A stretch of DNA of 64,000 nucleotides, taken from contig NZ_CP136684.1 in assembly GCF_032921865.1 (NCBI RefSeq), positions 2,515,001 through 2,579,000 on the forward strand. Direction: 5' to 3'. The DNA is from Thalassospira lucentensis (lineage in GTDB: Bacteria > Pseudomonadota > Alphaproteobacteria > Rhodospirillales > Thalassospiraceae). The notes below the pieces were generated by a model. That model worked only from the letters and a program-made list of their open reading frames with translations, searched no databases and was not told the origin of the DNA. Position numbers and translations under genes: made by a program. Positions 28,742 through 37,539 of this stretch are shown here, piece by piece; the first letter of the stretch is position 1, and the number at the start of each line of letters is the position of its first letter.

Positions 28742-28765
28742 TTTCCGGAAAGCCCGATCGCTGGA

Positions 28766-29137
28766 TTAAATTTCTTCGTCGACGATGCTGCCAAGATATT
28801 CCCGGATTTGCGAGAATAAATGCTGCAATTCTTTGGACGGTATTTCACGAAGAACTTCGCCGTTCGACCGATCCGTAACTTTGGCGATAACGCGACCGGT
28901 ATCCTGATTGAAGTTCAGTTCGATACGCGCGTTAGCATCAGTAAGTTCGGGAATGTCGAGTTTGGCCAAGGCTGCTTGCAGCCGATGTCCGGCATCTGCC
29001 GAAGTCGATGAACTTTCGCCAGAAGTTGAAGGTTTGGCTGAAATGCCATGGCCAGCAACATTGCTTGGCGCAGAAGACGCTGAACCAGAAGCTGATCCGG
29101 ACGAACGTTGATTTTGATATGCGCTTACAATTTCCAT
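28766..29137 (-). CDS. flaG: FlaG family protein
   Basis: 123 residues. A Ser/Gly/Ala-rich N-terminal half is followed by the FlaG domain (IELNFNQDTGRVIAKVTDRSNGEVLREIPSKELQHLF). FlaG proteins affect filament length in polar flagellates; mechanism unclear. Strong ribosome-binding site (aggaggg). It lies 86 bp downstream of flagellin 1, beyond a large hairpin. Confidence 0.88.
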   Translation of the reverse strand: MEIVSAYQNQRSSGSASGSASSAPSNVAGHGISAKPSTSGESSSTSADAGHRLQAALAKLDIPELTDANARIELNFNQDTGRVIAKVTDRSNGEVLREIPSKELQHLFSQIREYLGSIVDEEI

Positions 29138-29170
29138 CTGACCCTCCTATGCCGCTTCTGCGGCAAAGGA

Positions 29171-29226
29171 TAATCCGGATGAAGGATGGGAGACTAACTC
29201 CCATCCTTCCTCGGATATCCGGATTA
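29171..29226 (-). terminator. Nested long hairpin at the end of flagellin 1
   Basis: Outer 10-bp perfect arms taatccggat (29171-29180) and atccggatta (29217-29226); the right arm covers the flagellin 1 stop codon. Inside is a perfect 12-bp hairpin (29181-29192 / 29198-29209, 5-base loop). There is no long U-tract after it, so it may act as an mRNA 3' stabiliser or attenuator rather than a simple terminator. Confidence 0.65.
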
Positions 29227-30594
29227 CTGCAGGAGACGCAGCAGGTTCTGCGGCATCTGGTTTGCCTGAGCCAGCATCGCAACACCGGACTGAACCAGGA
29301 TCTGTTTCGAGGTGAACGCGGTCATCTCGGCAGCAACATCAAGGTCAAGCAGGGTAGAACGAGCCGATTTAGTGTTTTCCTGGGTCGAAGCAAGGTTCTG
29401 ACCAGCAAAGTCCAGACGGTTCTGAGAGGTACCAATCGCAGCACGTGCACGCTGCAAGTCATCAATCGCGCGGGTAACAACTTCAACAGCTTCCTGAGCA
29501 CCGGCCGCCGTATCAATCGCATTGGCGCCCAGATCACTGAGGCTGGTTTCGGTGCCGGCAGTGCCAGTACCAAGAGCCTCGGAGTCGACAGCGCTCAAGT
29601 TGATCGAGAGACGGTCGTTTGCAGTGTTACCGCCGCCAACCTGGAACTCGATGCTGGCAGCAAGCTGCTGACCGTTATCTGCAGCCATGGAAACGGTGTT
29701 GTTACCGGTGTCGATAATCGTGCCGCCACCAAAGGTAACGTTGCCGCCACCAAAGTCTGCGTTGCCACCTGTACCACCCCCAACAACATCAACCGTCGCG
29801 GTGAAGTTGTTATTGATGTTAATCGACAGGCCGAGTTCATCAAAGTTGAGCGTGCCTTTGTCGCCTGCGGTCATCTCTTTGGAGCCACCGGTCAGATAAT
29901 CGGTCACGTCAATCGACTGGGTCAGCGGAGCATCGGCACCGGCCGTGAGGTCAATGTTTGCCGTGACGGTCATGATGATCTGGGTCGAGCCACCAGCAGA
30001 TATTTCGTTGATCTCGATCGTGAAGTTGTTGTCGGTAACACCGTCTCCTTCACCATCCGAAGCCCAGAGGTTGTTATTGGTGATGGCAATGCCATCAAAA
30101 CCGGTCTGAGCGGAGATTGCTTCGCCCTGGTTGCCAGCCTCGAGATCCGTGTAGTTCAGAGCCACGTCACCACCATCGCCAAGCAGCTGAATGCCGTTGA
30201 AGTTGGTGGAGGACGAAATACGATCGATCTCGTCACGAAGCTGGGTGAATTCATCATTCAGGAAGCCGCGTTCGGTATCGGACAGGTTGCCCGACGAGGA
30301 CTGAACGGCAAGCGTTTTCATGCGAACGAGAATGTCATCGATGGTTGCCATGCCGCCATCGGCAATCTGCAGCATCGAGTTGGCCTGGCCAACGTTGACA
30401 GTTGCAGTTTTAAGGGCCTGCGTGGTTGCGTTCAGGCGGGCACCGATTGCCATGGAAGCCGCATCGTCACGTGCGGAAACAACACGCGTACCGGACGACA
30501 GTTTCGACAGCGAACGGGTCGCCATTTCATCAGAAGCCGAAAGGTTACGGTGAGCAACGTTGGCAGCATAGTTGGAAATGATATTAAGAGCCAT
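29224..30594 (-). CDS. fliC: Flagellin 1
   Basis: 456 residues. N-terminal D0/D1 (ALNIISNYAANVAHRNLS, RDDAASMAIGARL, SSSGNLSDTERGFLNDEF) and C-terminal D1/D0 (RAAIGTSQNRLDFAGQNLA, QSGVAMLAQANQMPQNLLRLLQ) are complete. The central Asn/Asp/Gly-rich D2/D3 domain is surface exposed. The start is the ATG at 30594 with aggag 8 bp upstream; the frame extends 12 codons further upstream without support. Nearly identical to flagellin 2 in its first about 950 bp. No sigma-54 element precedes it. Confidence 0.96.
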   Translation of the reverse strand: MALNIISNYAANVAHRNLSASDEMATRSLSKLSSGTRVVSARDDAASMAIGARLNATTQALKTATVNVGQANSMLQIADGGMATIDDILVRMKTLAVQSSSGNLSDTERGFLNDEFTQLRDEIDRISSSTNFNGIQLLGDGGDVALNYTDLEAGNQGEAISAQTGFDGIAITNNNLWASDGEGDGVTDNNFTIEINEISAGGSTQIIMTVTANIDLTAGADAPLTQSIDVTDYLTGGSKEMTAGDKGTLNFDELGLSININNNFTATVDVVGGGTGGNADFGGGNVTFGGGTIIDTGNNTVSMAADNGQQLAASIEFQVGGGNTANDRLSINLSAVDSEALGTGTAGTETSLSDLGANAIDTAAGAQEAVEVVTRAIDDLQRARAAIGTSQNRLDFAGQNLASTQENTKSARSTLLDLDVAAEMTAFTSKQILVQSGVAMLAQANQMPQNLLRLLQ

Positions 30595-30815
30595 GATGTA
30601 ATCTCCTACTTGGATAGCTCGGAACGGCATCTTGCCATTCTTGAACCTGGCAACAGCGCCAGATAGTTTTCAAGGATCTTCCTGATCAAAGAAAACTGGA
30701 TTTCTTGTAGTTCGAAATATACCTATGGATGAGCATGCTGTCCAGCGAAAACTTACTGGATAATTAATTATTTAAAAACAGCAACTTAGGGATGTTTTTG
30801 TTGGTTTTTTCGAAA

Positions 30816-30835
30816 GCCTCTATCAACGTAGAGGC
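30816..30835. repeat. Perfect 7-bp inverted repeat upstream of flagellin 1
   Basis: gcctcta (30816-30822) and taggaggc-like partner tagaggc (30829-30835) with a 6-base spacer. Located about 220 bp upstream of flagellin 1. Could be an operator or the remnant of a terminator. Confidence 0.5.
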
Positions 30836-30937
30836 ACAAAACCATAAGGGAAATGGAGTGTTTTTGTGTGATTTTGCGAATTGTCGCTAAGACCTATGTA
30901 TGGGGTGATTGAGTTGGCGTCTCAGCATGATTAACAG

Positions 30938-30969
30938 AAAAGGGCGACAGTAAATGCTGCCGCCCTTTT
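30938..30969 (-). terminator. Terminator of flagellin 2
   Basis: 13-bp stem with one G-U pair (30938-30950 / 30957-30969). On the minus strand it ends in cgcccttttctg. It lies 28 bp beyond the flagellin 2 stop codon. Confidence 0.85.
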
Positions 30970-30997
30970 TGGTGGTTGAAATCCGATTTGGCTAATC

Positions 30998-32371
30998 TTA
31001 GCCCTGCAGGAGACGCAGCAGGTTCTGCGGCATCTGGTTTGCCTGAGCCAGCATCGCAACACCGGACTGAACCAGGATCTGTTTCGAGGTGAACGACGTC
31101 ATTTCAGAGGCAACGTCAAGGTCAAGCAGGGTGGAACGAGCTGATTTAGTGTTTTCCTGCGTTGTAGCAAGGTTCTGACCAGCAAAGTCCAAACGGTTTT
31201 GGTATGTGCCGATACCCGCCCGTGCACGTTGCAAATCGTCGATTGCGCGGGTTACGACCTCGACGGCCTCTTGGGCGTTCGCGACAGTGCTGATTGCGTC
31301 AGCTCCCAAATCGCTGAGGCTGGTTTCGGTTCCGGCATCACCGGTACCGAGGGCTTCTGAATCAACCGCTGACAGAGTGATTGACAGGCGATCGTTTGCG
31401 GTGTTTCCGGCCCCAACCTGGAATTCAATGCTGGCAGCAAGCTGCTGACCGTTATCTGCAGCCATGGAAACGGTGTTGTTACCGGTGTCGATAATCGTGC
31501 CGCCACCAAAGGTAACGTTGCCGCCACCAAAGTCTGCGTTGCCACCTGTACCACCCCCAACAACATCAACCGTCGCGGTGAAGTTGTTATTGATGTTGAT
31601 CGACAGGCCGAGTTCATCAAAGTTGAGCGTGCCTTTGTCGCCTGCGGTCATCTCTTTGGAGCCGCCGGTCAGATAATCGGTCACGTCAATCGACTGGGTC
31701 AGCGGAGCATCGGCACCGGCTGTGAGGTCAATGTTTGCCGTGACGGTCATGATGATCTGGGTCGAACCACCAGCAGATATTTCGTTGATCTCGATCGTGA
31801 AGTTGTTGTCGGTAACACCGTCTGCTTCACCGTCCGAAGCCCAGAGGTTGTTATTGGTGATGGCAATGCCATCAAAACCGGTCAGTGCGGAGATTGCTTC
31901 GCCCTGGTTGCCTGCTTCGAGATCATCATAGTTCAGAGCCACGTCACCACCATCGCCAAGCAGCTGAATGCCGTTGAAGTTGGTGGAGGACGAAATACGA
32001 TCGATCTCGTCACGAAGCTGGGTGAATTCATCATTCAGGAAGCCGCGTTCGGTATCGGACAGGTTGCCCGACGAGGACTGAACGGCAAGCGTTTTCATGC
32101 GAACGAGAATGTCATCGATGGTTGCCATGCCGCCATCGGCAATCTGCAGCATCGAGTTGGCCTGGCCAACGTTGACGGTTGCAGTTTTAAGGGCCTGCGT
32201 GGTTGCGTTCAGGCGGGCACCGATTGCCATGGAAGCCGCATCGTCACGTGCGGAAACAACACGCGTACCGGACGACAGTTTCGACAGCGAGCGGGTCGCC
32301 ATTTCATCAGAAGCTGACAAGTTACGATGAGCAACGTTGGCAGCATAGTTGGAAATAATATTAAGAGCCAT
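30998..32371 (-). CDS. fliC: Flagellin 2
   Basis: 457 residues, with the same N-terminal 320 residues as flagellin 1 apart from a few substitutions (for example YDDL for YTDL, ISALTG for ISAQTG, GEADG for GEGDG). It has a slightly different C-terminal region (RARAGIGTYQNRL, DVASEMTSFTSKQ) and an extra terminal Gly. It has an exact sigma-54 promoter (32449-32464) and a leader with five GGA motifs. fliW lies immediately upstream. Confidence 0.96.
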   Translation of the reverse strand: MALNIISNYAANVAHRNLSASDEMATRSLSKLSSGTRVVSARDDAASMAIGARLNATTQALKTATVNVGQANSMLQIADGGMATIDDILVRMKTLAVQSSSGNLSDTERGFLNDEFTQLRDEIDRISSSTNFNGIQLLGDGGDVALNYDDLEAGNQGEAISALTGFDGIAITNNNLWASDGEADGVTDNNFTIEINEISAGGSTQIIMTVTANIDLTAGADAPLTQSIDVTDYLTGGSKEMTAGDKGTLNFDELGLSININNNFTATVDVVGGGTGGNADFGGGNVTFGGGTIIDTGNNTVSMAADNGQQLAASIEFQVGAGNTANDRLSITLSAVDSEALGTGDAGTETSLSDLGADAISTVANAQEAVEVVTRAIDDLQRARAGIGTYQNRLDFAGQNLATTQENTKSARSTLLDLDVASEMTSFTSKQILVQSGVAMLAQANQMPQNLLRLLQG

Positions 32372-32440
32372 TTTTCCCTCCTACATGGATCCAAAAGAAT
32401 GGCTCCAAGCCATCCGATCCGTCGGCGTCATTGCCTTGCG
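32372..32440 (-). promoter_or_regulatory. Flagellin 2 leader with CsrA-type GGA motifs
   Basis: In the predicted leader the minus strand contains five GGA triplets, including the ribosome-binding site taggagg. A 6-bp hairpin atggct-tgg-agccat lies in the middle. This layout matches CsrA-repressed flagellin leaders; CsrA (57761) and its antagonist FliW (32482) are both encoded here. Confidence 0.5.
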
Positions 32441-32448
32441 TTCTTGTC

Positions 32449-32464
32449 AGCAAAGATCGTGCCA
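32449..32464 (-). promoter_or_regulatory. Sigma-54 promoter of flagellin 2
   Basis: Minus strand TGGCACG-ATCT-TTGCT, an exact match to TGGCACG-N4-TTGCW. Predicted transcript start about 32438, leaving a leader of about 67 nt. Confidence 0.92.
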
Positions 32465-32481
32465 GTTGAACTAGGCAAAAA

Positions 32482-32952
32482 TTACAGGTCGTGTTGTACC
32501 GAGTATTTGTCGTTAGGCATGATGTGCTGCCAAGCGACCTGCCGGACGGTGTCAATCAGGATCGGTGCGCGCAGGTTGGTGGACATTGTTATACCTTTCC
32601 CATCCGTCGCACTTCTCACCGTCACGACCAAAATGATCGCAACATCTTTGTGTTCTATCGCCAAGCTCTTGAGTGCGATTTCCAGATCCTTGTCCGAATA
32701 GACACCGCTTTCCATATTGTAGGGAGCCACGATGAAGGACAGGTTGGCATCGGTCAGGCTTTGATAAAGCTTGAATTGATCAAGAGACGTATTGGGAATA
32801 TTGGCGATACCAAATACATGGTGCTCTGGAAAACCAAGCAAACCGACAGGCATATATATGCCCTTGTCCCAGCTGAATTCGATTTCACCAAAGCGTGTTT
32901 CAACAATTACGGACTCTGGTATTTCTTTCTCGGCGATTTTTTCGGAATCCAT
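32482..32952 (-). CDS. fliW: Flagellar assembly factor FliW
   Basis: 156 residues. FliW signature: ETRFGEIEFSWDKGIYMPVGLLGFPEHHVFGI, then LYQSLTDANLSFIVAPY and the C-terminal STNLRAPILIDTVRQVAWQHIM. FliW binds both flagellin and CsrA: free flagellin releases CsrA to block flagellin translation. Placed directly upstream of flagellin 2; the flagellin promoter overlaps the end of this gene by a few bases' distance. Its own promoter is not evident; read-through from flgL is possible. Confidence 0.95.
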   Translation of the reverse strand: MDSEKIAEKEIPESVIVETRFGEIEFSWDKGIYMPVGLLGFPEHHVFGIANIPNTSLDQFKLYQSLTDANLSFIVAPYNMESGVYSDKDLEIALKSLAIEHKDVAIILVVTVRSATDGKGITMSTNLRAPILIDTVRQVAWQHIMPNDKYSVQHDL

Positions 32953-33016
32953 AACCGATTTTACTCCGGCGTTTAGAAGTTTCGGCCTGACACGACCGTA
33001 AAGTTAATATCTTACG

Positions 33017-33029
33017 ATAATCCGATTAT
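33017..33029. repeat. Palindrome between flgL and fliW
   Basis: ataatc-c-gattat, perfect 6-bp arms around one base, located in the 83-bp gap upstream of fliW. A protein-binding site is possible; nothing more can be said. Confidence 0.35.
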
Positions 33030-33035
33030 GGATCA

Positions 33036-34265
33036 TTACCGCAAATAATTGGCCAAGGACAATTCTGAAGCACGCGAGATCGCAATAAAGCTGGCATTCA
33101 GTGCTGTTGCATACTGGGCAGATTCAGCCACTACCAAAGGCACATCGACACCTTCAATGTCGCTTATTGCCTGTGATGCAAATACTTTGTAATCCTCGTG
33201 ACGTGTTTCAACACGTTCGATATTTGCAATGTTAAGGCCGATTTTCCCCTGAACGTTCGGCAGGTTATCAATCGCATCTGTGATGTGACCCAGCGCAACA
33301 TTAAGCGCATCCGGATCGGTCGTACCAGCAGCAATTCCCAAGCCCTGAATCAGGCTTTGGAAGGCGGGGTCATCTGCAAGAATGCCATAAGAAACGTTAT
33401 AGCCATCATCAACACGCGCTGAAAGGATCTGCTGGTCACCGGCGTAATAAGAAGTATCCGGGCGCGGGTTGGGAATTTTGGTCATGCCCAGCGCACCCAG
33501 CAGGTTACCACCCGCAATTTCAGTGATCGTGATTGACCCGTTGCCGACGTTTTCAATGTTCAACCGCGGGCCTTCATGTTCGTCAAGGCCGCGCAATGTT
33601 GCGATAGCACCATTGGCTGTGTTGCCATTGATTGCGTCACGCAAGTCTCCGATGGTCCATGTGGCCGGGTCATAATCCACAGTTGACGTTACGCTGTTGC
33701 CGTCGATGTCTGTGCTGACAATCTGGAGTTCGCCATCGGTAACGCCGAGGGAAGCAAGAGTAAGGCCATCAGTAATGGTGGTGCCGGACTCACTCATATA
33801 GTTGTCTGGTGCGTACATCTTGTCGATATCAACAGCTGGCAACTCCGAGCGCCCGCCAGCAAACAGATACCGGCCATCAAGATTGGTGTTGAGAAGGCTT
33901 GCAATCTGCTCCATCGCCTGCTTGGCTTCGTTGTCCAGATTAACATCCGATGCCTGATTGGCGTTAAGCGACTGAACAAGCAACGTCTTCATTTTGACGG
34001 CAATGTCCATCATTGTGTCGACTGCGCTCTCCATATTCTGAAGGCGAAGCTTGGTCTGGGTGGTATTGCGTAAATACTGTTCGGTGCGGGTATATTCCGC
34101 TTCGAGGTTCAGAAGGCGCTGGGAACTATCGGCAATACCCGAATAATTACGTGATTTTTGTCCGCTGGCTGCCTGGGTGTTAAGGTCGGAAACCCTTGCC
34201 GCGTTTCTAAGCGCCAGGTCGGACAGTAGCGTATGGTTTGTATATGTAGCTACGCGCGTTACCAT
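33036..34265 (-). CDS. flgL: Hook-filament junction protein FlgL
   Basis: 409 residues. N-terminal flagellin-like coiled segment (RVATYTNHTLLSDLALRNAARVSDLNTQAASGQKSRNYSGIADS) and C-terminal flagellin-like end (YATALNASFIAISRASELSLANYL). FlgL with FlgK joins hook to filament. It follows flgK by 27 bp in the flgI-flgJ-flgN-flgK-flgL run. Confidence 0.94.
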   Translation of the reverse strand: MVTRVATYTNHTLLSDLALRNAARVSDLNTQAASGQKSRNYSGIADSSQRLLNLEAEYTRTEQYLRNTTQTKLRLQNMESAVDTMMDIAVKMKTLLVQSLNANQASDVNLDNEAKQAMEQIASLLNTNLDGRYLFAGGRSELPAVDIDKMYAPDNYMSESGTTITDGLTLASLGVTDGELQIVSTDIDGNSVTSTVDYDPATWTIGDLRDAINGNTANGAIATLRGLDEHEGPRLNIENVGNGSITITEIAGGNLLGALGMTKIPNPRPDTSYYAGDQQILSARVDDGYNVSYGILADDPAFQSLIQGLGIAAGTTDPDALNVALGHITDAIDNLPNVQGKIGLNIANIERVETRHEDYKVFASQAISDIEGVDVPLVVAESAQYATALNASFIAISRASELSLANYLR

Positions 34266-34292
34266 TTTGCCCTCACAAATCCCTATCGCAGT

Positions 34293-36704
34293 TTAAACTG
34301 CATTCAGCAGCGTATCAAACAATTCATCAACCGTGGATATGACCCGGGCAGATGCACTGTAGGCGCGCTGGAAAATAATCAGATCCGACATTTCTTCGTC
34401 CAGGTTGACGCCCGCTTCATTCTGAATGCGGTTGCCAAGGTCTGTAACGAGGTTGGACTGAAACTCATAGCTGCTTTCGGCAACCGATGCTTTGGTGGCA
34501 GCAGTCGCAATGATGCCAGCAGCAAAGTCGGTCAAAGAAGTACGTTCAGCTGACAATCCGCCTGCGGCCTCAAAGTCAATGTCGGTGCGTTCGAAGGTCT
34601 GGCTAAGCGAAAGCGCGGCACTGTTGTCACCTTCGTGCACGCCATGCTGTATACCAAGTCCCAGAATTTCTGTCAGGCTGTCACCGGCACCCGCACCACT
34701 ATCCTGGAAGAACAAGGCATCGCCATCTGCGTCCGTGACACGCAACTTGTATCCGCCCAGTGCACTATCGAAAACAACTTGGGCATTAATGTTGTTGTCT
34801 GTCAGTGTTGCGCTGTTGTTGATGGCATTCGCAATGTCTTCAAGCGACGAGTTGCTGTCATAGTTGATATTCACACTGGTGAAATCGCCAGCAACCGTAA
34901 GCGTGTAATTGACAGGTGGGGGAACCAGTGGCCCCAGACCCGAAATGGCCGTTGCCGTATCCACAACCGCTGTGGATGTCTCATACGTGTCAGCATTTAA
35001 TTGACCGCGAACAATACGCGCCGGATCATTTTTTATGCTGGAAGCGACGTCCATATTTCCGGCAAGAACAGGCATATCTTCGGTCATGCCAATTGTTTTG
35101 GACATGTTGCCGGAGTCAGTGATTGTCATGTTGGATGTATAACTGATCACAAGACGGTAACGATCACCATCCTCAACCAGATAGGCGGCTTCGGCGGCGT
35201 CAGCCGCCGTCATGCCTGCCCCCTGAAGGGCGGTTCGGATTGCGTCACGTACATCCGTAAGGCTGTCAGTGGCAGTGTAGTTCACGGTGATGCCCGGTGT
35301 GGTCAAAACCCCGCTTCCAGCACTGATCACCATGGAGTTCGCAGTGACTCCAAGAGCCGCCGTTGCACTGTCTTTTGCCGACGAGGTCATGGTATCGGAA
35401 CGTTTTACCGTTGCCACGAAGTCGTTCAGGCCGAAATAGTGCGACATGCCTTGGCTGCGGCCATCGCTAGTGGTGATTGAGCTGGTCATTTCGTTGATCG
35501 AAATGCGGTTGCCGTCCAGCCCCTCGACAACCATCCGGCCATCAACTAGCGATGCAGTAAGATAGGTACCGGCGGTGGAGCCGTTGATCGCGTCGATCAT
35601 TCCCTGAACCGTCGCAGGAGTGGTTGGCAGAGTAATATCGGCCCAGCTGTCGGTCGCCGTCAGGTTGCCGTCAGCGTCAAGTGCGGCAATACGGAAAGTC
35701 CCCGTTGCCGTCAGTGGGTCATTTGCTGCAACCATCCGGGTGCCGGACAAGTTGGCCGGAGGTGGGAAGGCCGTGCCTCTATTGTGTTCTTCGTTGATGG
35801 CATCGCGCAGCTCACCAGCCAGTTCGTTTATCTGGTCGTTCAGGCGCGGCAATTCCGTGTCGCGCATTTCAAGCAGGCCCTTGATCGTACCATTCTGTAT
35901 GACGTCGGTAACGTCTTCACCATTCAGCATGATGCCCGATCCACCTGTCCCGGGTTCGAAGCCAGCAGTGGGGCTGAAGGATAGAGTGGCAGGGGTTCTA
36001 TCAAGGAGCGTGCGACTGCCATTGGCAGTAAACAGAACCATTGATCCGTCACCACGGTTATACGTGGTGACGTTCATGATTTTGGACAGTTCGTTAATTT
36101 TCAGATCGCGCTGGTCCTCAAGCTCGGTGGTCGGCTGCCCCAGGTTTTTCTGGCGCACCACATCCGTATTGAGCTCGGCGATCTCGTTCAGCAATACGTT
36201 GGCGCTATCAACTTCATCAGAGATGTTCTTGTCGATGTCGCCACGCATGTGCTGAATCTGTTCGGACAGGTTCTCGAACGCATCCATCACCTGAATGGCG
36301 CTTTCGATCACTTCGACTTTTGGCGAATTCTGTTCCGGCGTATTGCCAAGTTGCTCGAATGCGTCGGCAAGATCACTGATGCGCTGGCTTATCGCACCAT
36401 CAGACTGAGGCGTTCCAAACAGGGTCTGGATGCGCTGGAAGAATTCAAACCGGACTTCTTCGCGTCCAGCTTTGCCAAGCTCGCCGCGCATTTCACGCAC
36501 AAGACCCTCGTTGACATTACGATAAATGTCGCCGATCTGCGAACCTGCACCAACCCCGTCGAGCACCAGAGTTTCCTGGCCAGCGATCTTCTTCGAATAG
36601 CCGGGGGTATTCACGTTCGAGATATTCGAAGAGGTGATGGAAATGCGGGCCTGTGCGGTATTGAGGCCGGAAATTGCGCTGTTAAGTGCCTGGGTCAGTG
36701 ACAT
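34293..36704 (-). CDS. flgK: Hook-associated protein FlgK
   Basis: 803 residues, longer than the usual 550 because of an expanded central domain. N-terminal SLTQALNSAISGLNTAQARISITSSNISNVNTPGYSKK and C-terminal SGVNLDEEMSDLIIFQRAYSASARVISTVDELFDTLLN-type ends (rod/hook family) are present. It starts 17 bp after flgN ends, its putative chaperone gene. Confidence 0.95.
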   Translation of the reverse strand: MSLTQALNSAISGLNTAQARISITSSNISNVNTPGYSKKIAGQETLVLDGVGAGSQIGDIYRNVNEGLVREMRGELGKAGREEVRFEFFQRIQTLFGTPQSDGAISQRISDLADAFEQLGNTPEQNSPKVEVIESAIQVMDAFENLSEQIQHMRGDIDKNISDEVDSANVLLNEIAELNTDVVRQKNLGQPTTELEDQRDLKINELSKIMNVTTYNRGDGSMVLFTANGSRTLLDRTPATLSFSPTAGFEPGTGGSGIMLNGEDVTDVIQNGTIKGLLEMRDTELPRLNDQINELAGELRDAINEEHNRGTAFPPPANLSGTRMVAANDPLTATGTFRIAALDADGNLTATDSWADITLPTTPATVQGMIDAINGSTAGTYLTASLVDGRMVVEGLDGNRISINEMTSSITTSDGRSQGMSHYFGLNDFVATVKRSDTMTSSAKDSATAALGVTANSMVISAGSGVLTTPGITVNYTATDSLTDVRDAIRTALQGAGMTAADAAEAAYLVEDGDRYRLVISYTSNMTITDSGNMSKTIGMTEDMPVLAGNMDVASSIKNDPARIVRGQLNADTYETSTAVVDTATAISGLGPLVPPPVNYTLTVAGDFTSVNINYDSNSSLEDIANAINNSATLTDNNINAQVVFDSALGGYKLRVTDADGDALFFQDSGAGAGDSLTEILGLGIQHGVHEGDNSAALSLSQTFERTDIDFEAAGGLSAERTSLTDFAAGIIATAATKASVAESSYEFQSNLVTDLGNRIQNEAGVNLDEEMSDLIIFQRAYSASARVISTVDELFDTLLNAV

Positions 36705-36721
36705 GATCTTCGCCTTTACCC

Positions 36722-37189
36722 CTAGAGCGTTTCGTTAACGCTGTAAGACGTGCCGGGTTTGCTGGTCGGGCGGCCGTAGCCACCAAGGGATGCCTTGCCG
36801 GTCTGGCCGGAACGGTTATAGGTCGTGCAGTCTTCCTTGGCCTTGTCGTTCACCGCACGAACGATGGCATTGACCATGCGTTCGTTGGTGGCCTTGGCGG
36901 CTTGGAGGGCGGTCATGTTGCGACGGGCGGCCTGCTGGAATTCGGCTTGCAGGTCTCGAAGCTCAGCCTTGTCGTCCTCGGGCAACTGGCGGAGCTCCGA
37001 AGCGCGTGCACGCAATTTGACGACAAGTTGTTCGTACTGCATCGACAGGGCAGATTTTTCCGACACGAATTGCTCATACTCGGCAATTTCGAGCTTGCGC
37101 AGCCCCTGGGTTTCACGCTCCAGCAGGGAAATAAGGTCATATGTGACGCTTTTAAGCTCGATAACCATCTGTTCGGTGGTCATGGTCAT
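36722..37189 (-). CDS. flgN: FlgN-type export chaperone
   Basis: 155 residues, mostly helical. ELKSVTYDLISLLERETQGLRKLEIAEYEQFVSEKSALSMQYEQL is the FlgN pattern, followed by a flexible Gly/Ser/Thr tail. FlgN escorts FlgK and FlgL to the export gate, which fits its place immediately before flgK. Its start codon shares one base with the end of flgJ. Confidence 0.85.
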   Translation of the reverse strand: MTMTTEQMVIELKSVTYDLISLLERETQGLRKLEIAEYEQFVSEKSALSMQYEQLVVKLRARASELRQLPEDDKAELRDLQAEFQQAARRNMTALQAAKATNERMVNAIVRAVNDKAKEDCTTYNRSGQTGKASLGGYGRPTSKPGTSYSVNETL

Positions 37190-37539
37190 TATCCTTCCTG
37201 CACCTTGAGAATTTCGCGTGTAACGGCATCTGCAATTCCGATGCCACCTGCGCGGGTCATTTCTTTGGCGTATTCGTCAACCAGCAGGGAGCGCATCATG
37301 GTCTCGCCGTGACCGCCACCAAACATTTCGTTGGTTTCGATGCCGGCAAACATGTGGCTCAGCATCTGGCCAAGAAACATGGACTCAAATTCTTCACCGG
37401 CTTTACGGGCCTGTGCTTCGGTTTTGATGTGACCATCCGTCAACTGGCTGGCACGGCTGGTTACGTTATTTTGTGCGCCATACTGGGCGGAGGCCTGGGC
37501 TTGCGCCATCAGGGCGCTGGTGCTGTCGATCATCATCAC
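37189..37539 (-). CDS. flgJ: Rod-binding protein FlgJ, N-terminal domain only
   Basis: 116 residues. The rod-binding domain is recognised by AGEEFESMFLGQMLSHMFAG and MMRSLLVDEYAKEMTRAGGIGIADAVTREIL. The muramidase domain present in gammaproteobacterial FlgJ is absent, as usual in alphaproteobacteria, where a separate lysozyme clears the peptidoglycan. It overlaps the end of flgI by 4 bp. Confidence 0.93.
   Translation of the reverse strand: MMMIDSTSALMAQAQASAQYGAQNNVTSRASQLTDGHIKTEAQARKAGEEFESMFLGQMLSHMFAGIETNEMFGGGHGETMMRSLLVDEYAKEMTRAGGIGIADAVTREILKVQEG

Larger units (their letters stand above)
30595..30997. other. Intergenic region between the two flagellin genes
   Basis: 403 bp. It holds the leader of flagellin 1 (minus strand, aggag site), an AT-rich stretch at 30760-30780, a 7-bp inverted repeat at 30816-30835, and the terminator of flagellin 2 at 30938-30969. 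I find no GG-N10-GC element with good flanks and no sigma-28-like TAAA-N15-GCCGATAA. The flagellin 1 promoter is therefore not identified. Confidence 0.6.

Noticed and set aside
29161..29176. Possible sigma-54 element for flaG (GGATTATCCTTTGC on the minus strand)
   Set aside because: The -12 part is good but the -24 part is poor, and it overlaps the outer arm of the flagellin 1 hairpin.
30633..30648. Possible sigma-54 element for flagellin 1 (AGGTTCAAGAATGGCA on the minus strand)
   Set aside because: Has GG-N10-GC spacing but poor flanking bases (TTCAAG instead of CACG), far weaker than the other six.
29008..30666. A 552-codon open frame antisense to flagellin 1
   Set aside because: It is a shadow of the flagellin codon pattern; the same antisense frames occur opposite flagellin 2, and the protein has no recognisable fold.
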